NCBI GenBank assembly: GCA_003049485.1
Contig: PYST01000017.1
Span: 124,001-188,000, forward strand
DNA: 64,000 nucleotides
Reading direction: 5' to 3'
DNA from: Ophioceras dolichostomum
Taxonomy: Eukaryota > Ascomycota > Sordariomycetes > Magnaporthales > Ophioceraceae
Both the position numbers and the translations under genes were made by a program. A model generated the notes under the pieces. It was given only the letters and a program-made list of their open reading frames with translations, searched no databases and was not told the DNA's origin. Numbering within the stretch: position 1 is the first letter of the stretch; the number at the start of each line of letters is the position of its first letter. Below, one piece after another: positions 10,084 through 22,740 of the stretch.

Positions 10084-12765
10084 ATGGCCGGCGATTCCCA
10101 CCTGGCCTCCAACAACCCCTTCCGGCGAAAGGGCCCTGGCCCAAGTCCCGGCCCCTCACTACAGCCCCCTGCGGTTTCCGGTGATCCCGCCGTGTCCGTC
10201 AGCGCCGTCGCGGACGCGTCTCCGTCTCTGCCGGCGCCCCTATCCTTCTCCCCGTCGCCCCTATCGTCGACGCCGTCCCCGTTCGACAACGTTCCAAAAG
10301 CGGGAGGGGGAGGATCCGGGACGGACTCTCCATCTGCCGCCTCCAGCAGCGAACTCTTCCGCCAGCAGCTGCAGGCGCTGCCCACATCCTCCGAGGCCCC
10401 GCCATCCACAACGTTCAAGAAGCCGAAGCCGGTCAAGAAGGTCCGCGTGCAGTCCCCGCCGCCGTCATCCCCCGAGTCGGCTCACGAGGACAATTTTGAT
10501 GCCCGATTTCCGGTACACAGCCCCAAGTATCCCAGGTTTGACAGGGAGAGCGACAGCGACAGCGACGGCGGTGACAGCGAGGACCAGTCGGACGACGCAG
10601 ATGACCCGTTCGTTCCGAGGCTGTCGACACTACCTACGACCGCGGACAGCTTCTCGTCACGAGACCCAACGAGCGAGATCAGTTCCTCGACAGATACAAG
10701 TCGGGCGGACAACGGGAAGGAGCATCATCCGCAGCACCTGCAGCATCAGCAGCTTTTCTTCACAGACGGACCCCCGCCGAACCCGTTTCAGAAGACACTA
10801 GAAGATATTGAGCATGGAGCAGCCAAGGATGGCGCCACGGCTGCACCAGGAACCTCAAGTGGGAAGGGGCCCTTGGACGTGGACTCGTTCCGACGGCTCC
10901 TCATGACCGGTCAACCCGGCGGGGCACAAGCGGGAGCGGCAGCAACAGGAGCGAATCTATCTCCGCCCCAACAAACACAAACACAAACGCTACTACAACC
11001 CCCGGCGACATCTACTCTAGCGCACCAACACCACCAGGGAGACGCCGGCAGCCTCACTGACGCGTCTTCCGTGTCGAGGCACTCGTTATTCGATGCGGCA
11101 CACACGATGGAAACACCCCGCACCTCACACGAAATATCCGAGCCAGAGACCGAGAACGACCAGCACAGCCTGATATCGAGCCCGTCGCAACCGGCGCGGA
11201 CGGCCACATTGCGCAAGAAGCCGCCGCCTCCGATGTCGAGACACGGGAAGCTGATCAAGAGCGACCAGACTAAGAGCGCCGCTACGACAGCCGCCGTACC
11301 CACACCTCATCAACGCTCGCCTTCAGATACAGCCACGGCCGCCACAGACCTGAACAAGCCCCTGCCCCCCGCTCCCCGACCGCCAGCCGACGACGCGAAC
11401 GAGAGCGTGTTCGACCGCGAGGCTGCGGGCAAGATCCCAGAGGTGGACATCGATCCCGACGCTCCCGACGAAGAGATCCCGCCTCCCCGACCGCCGACGC
11501 CTCCGCATGCCCATCACTCCATTCATACTACCACGCCTGCTACGCCTGCCACGCCTTTATCAGCAACAACGACTGCTACCACTGCTGCCGCCGCCTTTTC
11601 ACCACGGTCGCTACCGCACTCATCATCGATTATCAGCCCAGGCCCCAGCAGCGGCAGCGGCAGCAACTCATCAAGAAAGCCAGCAGCCCCGCCGCCCCGT
11701 CGGCAAGCAGGCGGCCACGGCAGAAGCGACAGCAGAGCAACCATATCCTCCATCCCGTCATCCATCGGCTCGCCCACGAACCCTCCTCCTCCCTCAGCCA
11801 TGTCCACCGTCTTTCGAGATCGAGACGACGAACAGCAGCCCCGCCGAACATCGATCGACTCGATCCGCTCCCGCTCATCCAGCATTCGCACCAGCACCAC
11901 CGTCACCACCGCCGGTGGTCCCTCGACGACCAACCACGCTCACGGCCACGGCCACGGCCACGGCGCGCCGGCGCCTCCCCCTCCACGACGCCTCAACCCA
12001 CGCCCTTCGCCCCAGCCGGGGTCGGGATCTACCCTACCTACGGCGGCCCAAGCCCAACTAAACTCACCAGTCGCCCACGCGTTCCCGCACACTCCACACA
12101 CTACCACCACCACCGGCGTCGTCCACCCGCCTCCTCCGTCTCCGGCGAGGACGAGTCCGTCCGGCGCAGAGACGCTCACCCCTCCTCCTCAGGCAAACAC
12201 CCCTACTCCTATTCCTGCCGCTACCGCCTCCGCCGCAGCCGCGACTGCCACCCCAGGAACCTCAGGCTCAAACTCGGCGCACAAACCCCCACCACCCCCA
12301 CCAGCACGCAGCCTCTCCATCCGCACAGGCGGCACCGGCACGCCCCGACCCTCCAGCATCCGCAGCGTCGACGCCATATCCCGCCGCATCCACCACACCA
12401 CCTCCTCCTCCTTCTCTTCCTCCTCGTGCAAAGACGCGATGATGCCGCCGCCTCCACCGCCGCCGCCCAGAGCGCGGGGATCCAGTCGGGGCAGCATCGA
12501 CGGCAACGGCGGCGGGTCGAGGCGGACGAGCTCTGAGATGGCTAGGCCGGGAGTGTTGGGAGGAGGAGGGGAAGGGTTGGCGTTGAGGGGGAGTCCTGTG
12601 CCTGAGGGAGTGGAGGATGGGGTTGGTGGTGGTGGTGGTGATGGGGGTGAGGAGAGAGTGGAAGGACAGGCCCAAGCTCGGGGGGCGGGGATGGATATCT
12701 TGGCGGATTTGGACGCGTTGCAGAGGGAGGTTGATGCGTTGAGGGGGCAGATGGCTAGGGGGTGA
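10084..12765 (+). CDS. Long disordered proline-rich protein with NPF and DPF motifs
   Basis: Single-exon gene, 893 residues. The frame stays open upstream to about 10006 but without an ATG, so I place the start at 10084 (ACAATGG context, MAGDSHLASNNPFRRK). Nearly the whole protein is low-complexity Pro/Ser/Thr/Ala with His-rich and polyproline runs (PPPPPPP near residue 790), so it is predicted to be disordered. Short ordered-looking islands are NPF at residues 11-13, DPF at 174-176, NPFQKTLEDIEHG at 233-245, SVFDREAAGKIPEVDIDPDA near 460, and a C-terminal heptad-like helix MDILADLDALQREVDALRGQ. NPF peptides bind EH domains, DPF peptides bind AP-2-type appendages and polyproline binds SH3 or profilin, so a scaffold at endocytic or actin sites is plausible. 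That is inference. I do not recognise a named orthologue, and an AIM3-like protein is one alternative. Confidence 0.85.
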   Translation: MAGDSHLASNNPFRRKGPGPSPGPSLQPPAVSGDPAVSVSAVADASPSLPAPLSFSPSPLSSTPSPFDNVPKAGGGGSGTDSPSAASSSELFRQQLQALPTSSEAPPSTTFKKPKPVKKVRVQSPPPSSPESAHEDNFDARFPVHSPKYPRFDRESDSDSDGGDSEDQSDDADDPFVPRLSTLPTTADSFSSRDPTSEISSSTDTSRADNGKEHHPQHLQHQQLFFTDGPPPNPFQKTLEDIEHGAAKDGATAAPGTSSGKGPLDVDSFRRLLMTGQPGGAQAGAAATGANLSPPQQTQTQTLLQPPATSTLAHQHHQGDAGSLTDASSVSRHSLFDAAHTMETPRTSHEISEPETENDQHSLISSPSQPARTATLRKKPPPPMSRHGKLIKSDQTKSAATTAAVPTPHQRSPSDTATAATDLNKPLPPAPRPPADDANESVFDREAAGKIPEVDIDPDAPDEEIPPPRPPTPPHAHHSIHTTTPATPATPLSATTTATTAAAAFSPRSLPHSSSIISPGPSSGSGSNSSRKPAAPPPRRQAGGHGRSDSRATISSIPSSIGSPTNPPPPSAMSTVFRDRDDEQQPRRTSIDSIRSRSSSIRTSTTVTTAGGPSTTNHAHGHGHGHGAPAPPPPRRLNPRPSPQPGSGSTLPTAAQAQLNSPVAHAFPHTPHTTTTTGVVHPPPPSPARTSPSGAETLTPPPQANTPTPIPAATASAAAATATPGTSGSNSAHKPPPPPPARSLSIRTGGTGTPRPSSIRSVDAISRRIHHTTSSSFSSSSCKDAMMPPPPPPPPRARGSSRGSIDGNGGGSRRTSSEMARPGVLGGGGEGLALRGSPVPEGVEDGVGGGGGDGGEERVEGQAQARGAGMDILADLDALQREVDALRGQMARG

Positions 12766-15700
12766 TGAGATGTGAGGAAGCAAGCGGGGTCGATTGGTTA
12801 AAAGGATGTGGAGGGATGGGTTTGGGTCATACTTTTTTGGTGGGTTCTGTTGGAATGCACGAGGTCACCTACTGAACTTACTACCTACCTCTTTGACTAC
12901 CTACCACTGCTGTTTTTTGGTCTAGCCACCTAGGTTGGTGTTTATGGATGGGATGGGGGTGGGTGTATGTATGGATGGGCCAGACGAGATATGAGAGGTC
13001 AGGTCGGGCCAGGCCCTTTGCTTCCCCTCTGTTTTCTCTTGCCCCAGGGTTTGGTTCTCACTGCTGTTTCGCGCACACGTACGCACCACGCACACGCACG
13101 CACACACGCGCTCTCACACACACTTACCTTGCCTGCATCTACTCACATTGTTGCCTTCCTCCCTTCGTCACGAGCGCAGTGGATGGGATATTAATGCCGT
13201 GGCGATCATCATCACTTTTCCTGGGGTAACTTCTGACCACATATTGTTGCCTTCTTTGCTCAGTCTGGTTTTGCTTTTTATTTTTATTCGTTCTGCATAT
13301 CTTCACCTCATCATTACATCAACCATTTCTCGGTTTCCTTTGTTTTTTCTCGTTTCGGATTGGGATGTCAGTAAGGGGCTAGCCTGGTTCCATCGGAGTT
13401 GGTGGTCCATCGTGATCATTTTCTTGGCTTGTCGTCGAGGTTGTTGGTGCATGCCTGTCTCTCTGTCTGTGTCTGTCTAGGCAGAGGAACGACGAGGTAC
13501 GAGGAAGAAAACAGGTGAGAACAGAGGAAGGGAAACTGTATTGGATAGGACGGAACGCGACATAGGTCCTTTGCTATCTACGCCTACCTGTCTTCCTAGG
13601 ACTGATGTTCTACTATGTACGTACGTAATAGTCTAGCATGATAGGATGTTTACAAAGTATCGTGATGAATAACATAATATCGTTGATGTTGTTATCGTCA
13701 TTGCACTTTTGGGACGGAGGGACTAACCTCAGCGAGCTGTCATAACTATCCATCATCCACGAGTAGGAATTGTTCGGGTTTCCAGATAACAGATGTGTCA
13801 GGGGGAGGGCATATGAATCTGAAGGTCGCTGTCAAGTACAACCAAACTACGAAACCCTCCTCCCTCCCTCCCTCCCTCATGTGACACATACGCAAGTGGC
13901 TAGAGGACGGTGGACATGCTAAGGGTTATCCGTGGATGTTAGGGCTCGAGGCTTTGATTCTCTGCCGACGTGACACTGCACAGCCAATCTCTGCCAGACG
14001 GCGGGACCAGCAGCTTCTGGATCCAGGATGCTTTCCTAACTACTACACAGCCATTTAGGAAGCCGCAAGGAGTCAGAGATACGCGTGGTGCAACAAGGCC
14101 CAGTCTGGGCAACGCAACTTACATGCCCGGGGGCCGATGCCCGGGTCGTTGCACTTGCAACCACACGACATGTCTCTTTAAGGCTACTACTTATGCCTCG
14201 GCGGCTTCATGGTTTGCCGGCCAGAGTCGCGCCGTAGTCTCGTGCTCACTCGTCCGCGTTGGCCGGCTTGTCTCAGCCTTGTTCGTCCCCCACGGCAAAT
14301 ATCACAACATCACTGTAGAAGGACGCCAAGGGAAGTCAGGAACTCAACTCAGAAAGAACATGTGCTCCCATTCCATATCACATTACTCACAATACAGTTC
14401 GTAAGCATGGCTAGCCTCATAAAAGGAATAAATACTAGTAACCTTTAAACCCGAGACTCCTCCCTTCGTAGCAACAGGACTTCCAGATCTAGTCGCCGGG
14501 AGCATCCATCCTACAACTACCGGAGCTGACAGAAACGGTTCCGAGGCCTGTGTGTAGGGAAAAATGAGGCTAGTCGTTGCTGACCCTCGTCAAAGCTGTA
14601 AGTAAGAGGGCGGGCACTAGGCTGGCTGTCTATTTCGAAAAAGCCTTCTCGTACTAGTCTTCACGGACATTGATATTCGCCTACGACCGCCCAGTCGTCC
14701 CCGTTGCATCAAATTGAGGGATTGGAATGTGGTTCAACAGACAAGTCTGTCGACTGAGTTTACCGTACTGAGGTGCCTAGTAGTTCCGCCTACTTTGCGG
14801 TGAAGTTGCAAGCATATGTATCCACGAAGGTGCCGCCAGTCGGTGGTAAGAAGCGTCCGGGGCAGCCGGTTCCACGCTATGCCTGGCTGCTACAAACGTA
14901 CCTACCTACTTACTACCGCCTAAGCAGTGGCTTGCGGTTTACTTTTTTGTCGACCGGATAATGCGTGCTTCACGCTGAACGCTTGGGAATAATTCTTAAG
15001 GGTCGCTTGATAACACGTCAGTGTGACGACCGTGCCACACGGACGGGAACGTCGCCACTAGCACCTTTATAAGCCACTGTTCTGGCCCGTGCCCACGGTT
15101 CAGAATTGTACCCTTTTGGGTGTGGCAACGTAGTGCAGGTGGCTTATGCGCTCGTTACAGTCAGGAGCGGCTTACCAGGCGGCTGAGCGATGTGCTGCGA
15201 AGGAGGAGGAGAAGTCTTATGAGTGCGAGAGCCGTTCGGTTCTGCCCTCCCATGTATGTTGTTTGACTTGACTCCGGCTCCGATATCTCAATATAGTAGA
15301 ACTGTTGAATTTCCGTTTTTTGTTTAGTATCACAGATAACCTTGAAGTGGTTGGCATTGCTTTGGTCGTCATATAGTACGCTCATCTTCTCATTTCTCCC
15401 TAGTCCTTAGTTAGAAGCGCCACTGCCTGTTGAATACCCAAAAAGAAGTGATTGATCGACCGTTGAGCTTATCCGATCCTTTGTTGGCTGACCCCGATCC
15501 CCTTCAATTCCCCTCCAGCCTCCGCAGCGGCAAATCTCATCTCACAGGATGGGTCGTTCATCGAGGATGACTTATCCCGTGAGCTGCTTTGTTCGTCGTT
15601 AGAAGGTGAGCTGCCGCAAATGCCGGGAGTGGAAAATTGGGGTAAGGTCGACTTGGTTATGAGACGGGAATATAAGTAGTCACAGACAGCTAAGCGAGGG

Positions 15701-18700
15701 GTTGAGTGTGAAGATGAGGCGGCGGTGCCGGTGACGAGGGAATTCAGGAGCCTACGGTCACTCACGTTCCTCACAGTTGGCAGTCTCCTCAAGACGTCTT
15801 TAGGAACATAGGTAGTCTTTTGCCTGGCGGAACAACTTGGTATTGCTATGTATTCTTACAGATACTGTTGTTGGGGTCTTTTCTATTGGCCTTGGGCTTG
15901 TTGGTTGGCGGTGTCCGTGTGTTGATCCATTCGCTTGTCTCTGTGCTATTTGATCCTCTAGCTTTCACGACCACGTTGTGGGTCACGCCCCGTGCCGTTG
16001 GCTTCCCGTCTGGCAGGCAGGAAGACTCCTCCTTGTATCTAATTTTAAGCATGGATGGCTCTCATAGGCAGGCTTGGAAGTCTCAACTAAGGTTTGGTCT
16101 GCTTTAGGGGCCCAGACTCTTGGCTGCCGACCGGGGGGTTCTTTCGGCTAGAGGGAATTCTTCAGACCCTGCAGTTCAATGGCTCACCGTGGACTGTCAG
16201 AAGAAGACAGAATGAAAAATACGCGGGCCAAAAGTTCTCTCATGAGAAATCCCACTCCCGCAGGATGCCTACGTAACGAGTGAGGCTTGGCCTGACCTTT
16301 CCCAACCCGCGGACCGCCGCACGGAGATTGGCCCACTCCTTCTGGAAAACAAGGGGATGATCTTCGGGACAAGTCTCAAAGTCTCTCGCAGGCATTATTA
16401 CCATAGGGACGCGGGGGAAAGGGGAGATTGACGGGTGTCGCTCGCTCGGCCAATGCTGCCGACGCGCGGGACCCAATATATTCCATGATATCTGCCTACT
16501 AGTATGAGGTCCCAAGATCGTAACGCTCGCTGATCCGGGTCGCGCCCACCCTCCCGCCGGAGGGCTTGCGCGTCTCCCTCGCTGCGCTGTCTCTGGCGTG
16601 CGAGGGAGGTAGTTCGTGTTCGTTCAAGGGGCCCCGCCGAAGCCCCGGAACTTTCCGGGCAAGCAGTAAAAGTCAAAAGTCCCGGTCCGGGTTGTATGTG
16701 AGTGGCCTCGAACGGGAACGCCGGGACGGAGAAAAGCAACGAAGAGCGAAAGGCGAAAAAGGACTGGGTGAGCACTGGCTATCACTTGCCGGCCGCTCAT
16801 CCCATTTCGGCTCCACGACAGTCGCAATGTGAGCTGATCGACGAAGGGGTAGGATTTGCCCTAGTTACTAAGGTTTGAGCGAGGCGGAGGCCGAAGGACT
16901 CGAAGGAGAAAATGTGGAGGACAAAAGCGGATCTGGTTTCCATGTTGGCTGTTTGGCTCTTCATCGCAAAACGGCAGAGCAGGGCTGGGCAGCTGGCTTC
17001 ACCTTTTCACCTCTCCTTTCTTGGGGTGTTTGAGAACTTGAGAAGATCTGTCATGATCCTAGTATTAGCATACCGACCGGAAACACAAAATCACCGATGA
17101 GCTGTGGCAGGTGTACTGTATAGACATGGAGGGGCAAGCATGATGCTTCTCTCATGAACCAGTCCTGTAGGCTGTACCGTAGTAATGCGGATGATGCCGA
17201 CACGAGTCACCCAGAAGAGAGTCACCCTGAATCTCAAGCTTGATGATGAGCCGCCTCAAGCTTCACCCAACTCCAAATCCCCTCAAACGGGCATCGTGGG
17301 TTTGCGGCATAACGGCGGGAAAACCAGGTGTTTGCGGTGTTTCAAGTGTCAAGGGGAGAGTCAAGACGAGCTGAGTTATGCTTACCAACCTCGTGTGGAG
17401 ACTTTCAAGTTGAGCAGGATGTCCAAGCGATCGTCGACTCGTCACCAGTTTCCAGTTTCCGATGGGTGGGCGTCTAGTACAGGAAAGTGCCGTCGGGTTG
17501 TCGCAAAGGAAAAATTGGTCGGGCCGTCGTTAGCAGTCTCGAGGCAGTGTTCGCCAGTTCTTTGTGGGGCTCTCTTGTCTGGCCTTCTTCTGTCATCGGC
17601 GGGGGACTTGTGACCACCACATTCCGAAGTACTGATTGAGGCAGGCGCCCCACTCGCGTCCGGTTGCCTTCCGCAGAAAAGACTCTGAACAGGGGTGGAA
17701 ATATGCTTGTTTTCTTGATGCTTCTTTTCTCCTTTTCTGCTCGCACACAGGTCCTTCTGGCACCGCGACAGGGATCATCTCTCCTGGAAAATAAAGACGG
17801 ATGGGGCCTAAAAGACAAGGCCAACGCGTTCTTTTCGGGTTTCTCATGCGCTGATCTGCTGCTCTAGTGGAACCTGTTCGCTGCTTGCTGGGGCCGCCCC
17901 ATCATCATCACACATCAATGCCTGGCCATCAAACGTCAACCGCCATATTCTCCGACCAGCGCAGCGCCAAACGAGTACCAAAGAGTTCCGCTGAGAAGGT
18001 TTTAGAATGGGTTACGGTTTTGGGGGGGATGAGGAATGGCGTAAAAAGTCAGGCACGAGCGACACGACGATGCTTGGGCCCTTTCCTTTTTGTCCTGATT
18101 GTTGATGTTGAAGTTGCTCTTCATAAATTTTCCGAAGAGGGACGTTTTAGTCCTTGACGTTAGTTCGAGACCATCATTTCCTCCCGCCGCCGCCGTCGAC
18201 CTTGGCCCTGTTTCCCCAAGGCCCCAAAATCCCCACTATGCTAGCAAGGTGGGTTAAAGGGCAGACGACGCGTGGCAGGGGCATGAAGGAATCAACATCG
18301 GACAATACCAAGAGATTCCGGCGGGATTCACTGGGAGATAACCTTCTTCAGGAGCTGCAGGGGCTTCCTCACGAGTTATTAGCCAACTAGTAACGTAAGG
18401 TAGGTAGCCAAAGAGCTCGCTGGCCACCATGCTTCGGTTCTTCCTTCTACTTTGTTCTCTCTGTCAAACCTCCAGTGCTCCTTTCTTTGCTTGTTCTACC
18501 AATCTGCCAGTGCCCTGTGCGATGCAACGACGCCACTACCAACGAACGGGGTGAACGGGGGTCAACGAGGGCCAAGGCCAGCCCCTTTTCCAAACTCAAG
18601 CGCCCAAGAACTCGAGATGAAAAGATCCTACACAGGGAATCTCGCTCGCCTCCCAGGTGCAAATCATGCTACGGGGCCAAGAGCATCACCAGATGAAATT

Positions 18701-21700
18701 TATTCGCCTCGTGATCTCCCTCAGCCCGCAGCCTACTCTCCCACCAAGTCATCCCTGGCTTAACAAGAGTTCAATATGACAAGTCCCATCCGTAGTACCT
18801 ACTACTATGAAGTACATGGCATGTGCAAAGGAACGGAGTGTGAGAGCAAAAAAGACAGCGACATATACACACACACAAGGTTGATTAGACTCAACGTCCC
18901 GTTTGCTTGTTTTGGCCTCGTTTCCACCCTTTTCACAGGCGATCCACGCGCCCACCATCCCGTTCAGGTCGTCTTGCTCTGTTCTCTCTCCTTTCCTCTC
19001 ACTCTCTCCGCGAGTCAAGCGAAACACCTGTCGTCCCGATCTTTCCTGATGACACTCCTGCTTGTCCTGCGTGGCTCGATGTGGACCCGCACATGACCAG
19101 AGCTTGCGTACGGTATGTTATGTGACGTTCTCTAGGATGTAGTTTCATTTCTCTGGGACCCCCCTCCCCTCGATCATGGCTTATCATACGGGGATGTCGG
19201 CGTTTGCTCGTAGTGACGACGACGACCACCACAGCCACCACAACCACCACCACCGGCGAGGTGGCGGTGGCAAACATTAGAACGGGGAGGAAAGACAGAC
19301 GGCTTTTCGGGGGATGCGTCGAGCCCGAGAGATACAGGTAGAGGAGTAATAGGACGAGAAATGGGCATGTGGGCTCTAGCCATATAGGAAGGAAGATAAC
19401 GGAACTTCCATACTGACTTGGTGGAACCTCGGAAAAAGGGGGACAAGACTGGTGGTGGCTCTGGAGGCCCAGTGACGGCCATCATGAATCCAGACTGGTC
19501 TTCCCTGTGGTAAACGGTCATCGTGAAGATACCCATATAGCCTTGTGGAGGGGAGGGGGACCCGTACTGGTATGCGTATGCCCTCCCGCGCAGTACGTAG
19601 CCCGTCGTCTATGCACTGACTGAGACCGCCTGCCATATTCCGCCTAGAGGCCTGTCTAAGGAACGCAGTGGTAGGAGAAGCATGTGGGTAGTGGTCCAGG
19701 CGGACAGCGAACGGGAAGGTGGCAAAGACGGGCCTAGCTCCTTTATCGGACCCTCGCTATTCTATCCCTCCCACATCCCACTCTTTTCACAGCGGGCGGT
19801 GGCCAAACTGGAGACCCGGACCCGAACGGCGAGGCCAAGTCCCATCCAGGCTCCAGGTCTGGTCTGGGAATAGGCAGGAGAGATCGCCGTCGTCTGTGTC
19901 TTGCCAAGCGCCGCCTCCTCTTCCTGAGTCCTGACGTCCTGGTTTGGCCTGCGGTGCCGCCCGCGGAGTGCCGCGGACTGATCGGAGACCAACAAAAACC
20001 CAGACCCCAAGTGAAATTGAAGGCCGAAAGCTGCCGCCTTCGGGCGTGTACGATCATGTATGTAGATGCATCTATTGCCAACTACATATCACCGGAGGTA
20101 GCGTTTCCAACCAACATGCCGCCACCATCCAACCCAACGCAAAACCAACCAAGCCCGTCCCATCGCATCTCATCTCATCCCATCCATCCATCTCGTCACC
20201 GCTCCTTCTCTCCCTCTCTTACCGCCACGCATGACCTTCGCGACCAAAAAATGCACGGGAAAATGCCAGTCATGGATGGGATGACACGACACGACATGTC
20301 GAGCAAGTCGGCGGCGGCGGGCGGGCGGTTCGACGAGTCGGAATACAGACCTCGGCCGGCCGGCCGGGCTGCCACTACCACTACACCACCACCACCACCG
20401 CAACACGGAACACGCCCTCCCACACTCACCGTAAAATCTTGAAGTACGTAAGTAGGAGGGAGGGTAGTGGTATCCGTACGATGTATGACATGTATGTTAG
20501 CATGTAGGGAGTGAGGAAGAGAGAGGACAAGAGAGAACCAACAACCTGGCCCGCGTTCCTCGATCCTCGCGGCCCCCACACCGGCCACCGGAGTAGGAAC
20601 ATGCTTCTCTGGTACAAAAAAAGATCAAGAAGGCGGGAAGGAAAAAAAAAACAAAAAAAATATGGAAAAAGAAACAGGCGGGAAAGAAAGAAGCTTGCTT
20701 TTGGTTAATGACCCCAATGACCCCCCACATGTTGCGTGCCAACGCTTTCTATCCCTCCCAGTCCAGAAGACCATTCCACCTATGGAGGTACCTAGTAAGG
20801 TAGGTACATGCATGCATACCCCTTTGGTTGTTGGTAGGACCGAGGGGGGGACCGAGGGGGGGAAGGGATGGAGGACACCATCGTTATCATCATCACCAGA
20901 AAGAATGATTTCAAGGCGGTCCGTGATCGAATGTGCTCATATGCAGTTCCCGCGTCGTTGGTCACATTTCACGTCGATACGATGCCGCAGTTCATGTGTG
21001 AATGCGTAATGGATGCGGGGGAACTATTACGCGCATAGCTCTTCTTCTGTCTGTCCATGGTCATCGTACACGCCTCCCCTCCTTCTCCGGTGCTAACTCA
21101 GCCTTTCCTCGTCCCATTACGTACAAATAGATACCCAACCAAGGCAAGGAGCAGCGGTGACGGAGTACGCACGTAAGGAAGAAAAAAACAAATCCCTTGA
21201 TGTTGCTTTTCTTCCACCCTTCCCGTCCAATCCTTCTTCCCGCTGCAACTGCAAATAAGCATTTGTAGTTTCGCAATGGGTGGTGGTGGTGGTGGTGGTG
21301 GGATGGGATGGGATGGGATGGAATGGGCTGTTGTTGGTTCTGCGGGGGGAGGATTTAAGGGTGTTTTCGGACGCCAACAGCACACCCCAAAAAGGAGTTC
21401 TGGCTGGCTGATTGCTGATTGCTTGCACTCACTCCCCTCCCTCCCCGTTGGCCCGGCCAGACGACCGAACAATGTAGATATGTACAAACAGGAAGGACGA
21501 ATGTATGTATGTCTACGCCACTAAAAAAAAGGAAAAAGAAAGAACTGAACAGATACATTTATTTATGCGTGTTGGTGTCCAGTTTGGGGCAGACTGCGCA
21601 TCGTCATGCCCGTTTCGAACTCGATCGTTCCGTCGAGACCACCCCTTTTTACACTGAGAGGAGGGGAGGACAAAAACAAATATGCGGCTCAACGGCGAGA

Positions 21701-22631
21701 GGGAAAAATGCTACTGAACTAAAAGGGGAATCCGATTTTTTGGGGGAAGCGCAACACAAACAACGCACCAAAACAGGCAGCAGGAGGCAAACAAATCGAG
21801 CTCAAATTGGACAAGGCCGCAGATATATGTCCAGGTTGGTAGGTAGGTAGGTATGTACGTTGGGAAGCAAGCAACAGACGTGACAGAAGAAAGGTACCGT
21901 CTATGTACAGGTTCGAGCAACGAACAGGGCAGGCCGCTAACGAAATGGTGTCGAGCATCCGGAACAGCCAGAGCCAGCGCCAGCCCCTCGAAGACAATTT
22001 CAGGCAAAGACAGATGGAGAGAGAAAGTGACGGCGAGACGACACCCCCAGAAATCACATTGTGATCATCGAACAAGTTTAGTTGGTGTACTACCTAGCGA
22101 ACTTGATATGATACCTAGTTGAACAGCTACCACACACACAAGCAAAAAGGCCCCTGACAAGAACACAGAGAGAAGAATACTCCGCTGAAATAAGAGTTCA
22201 TCCGAGAGAGAGAGAGAGAAACAAAGAATACAAGCCATTTCCGTTCCAGAGTTCCGATCCGATCCGTTCTCAAGACCACTTTGTGAGTACCGTAGTAAAA
22301 ACACACAAGCGGTTGTAGGAGCACCAAGGCTTGTTTGTATCAACGCAAGCCGACAGAAAAGAGAGAAAAGACAATACACCGCACCAAGGAGATAGAACAC
22401 CGCACTCAAAAGGGAGAAAAAAGAAACTGGGCTTGAAGAAGGGGGAGACAAAAAAGAGGATACGCCGCACTGATGCAAACAAAGTTCGTCGAACGAACCC
22501 CTCGCGAGACTCCGTTTTGCTTTCCGAACCCTTTTTTCTCTTGGGTTTCTTTTTTGCGTTTCCACCCGTGTACAGAGATATCCGAACCGATCCGATCAAT
22601 AGAGAAGAAAGAGAAGGAAAAAGAGAGGCAA
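12766..22631. other. Gene-poor region downstream of the WOPR gene
   Basis: About 10 kb without a supportable gene. It contains microsatellite-like tracts: CCCT repeats at 13857-13878, a GGT/GGGAT tract at 21277-21327 and GA repeats at about 22205. It also carries TAGGTA-type words (20785-20812, 21838-21855) and TTAAGCATG at 16045. Open frames up to about 160 codons occur but are unconserved and overlap on both strands. The first few hundred bases after 12765 should be the 3' untranslated region of the proline-rich gene. The part nearest 22.7 kb may be a long 3' untranslated region of the WOPR gene. Confidence 0.6.
21277..21327. repeat. GGT and GGGAT microsatellite
   Basis: GGT is repeated about eight times and is followed directly by GGGAT/GGATG units. 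It is a simple-sequence tract in a gene-free stretch. Confidence 0.85.
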
Positions 22632-22637
22632 GACACA

Positions 22638-22668
<31 letters not shown>

Positions 22669-22669
22669 C
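22632..22669. repeat. AC dinucleotide microsatellite
   Basis: An almost pure (AC)n tract of about 38 bases lies roughly 70 bases beyond the stop codon of the WOPR gene. It is probably transcribed as (GT)n in that gene's 3' untranslated region. Confidence 0.9.
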
Positions 22670-22684
22670 AACGTGACTTCTCAC

Positions 22685-22740
22685 CTAGGAAGGTACCTAA
22701 GGGTTGCAGGCATCAAGACAGGCACCTAGGTAGCAGTACC
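22685..22740. repeat. Cluster of CCTAGG/GGTACC palindromic words
   Basis: CACCTAGGAAGGTACCTAAGG and, a little further on, GGCACCTAGGTAGCAGTACC lie directly against the WOPR stop codon. They belong to the TAGGTACCTA-type word family scattered through the intergenic DNA of this window. Confidence 0.6.
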
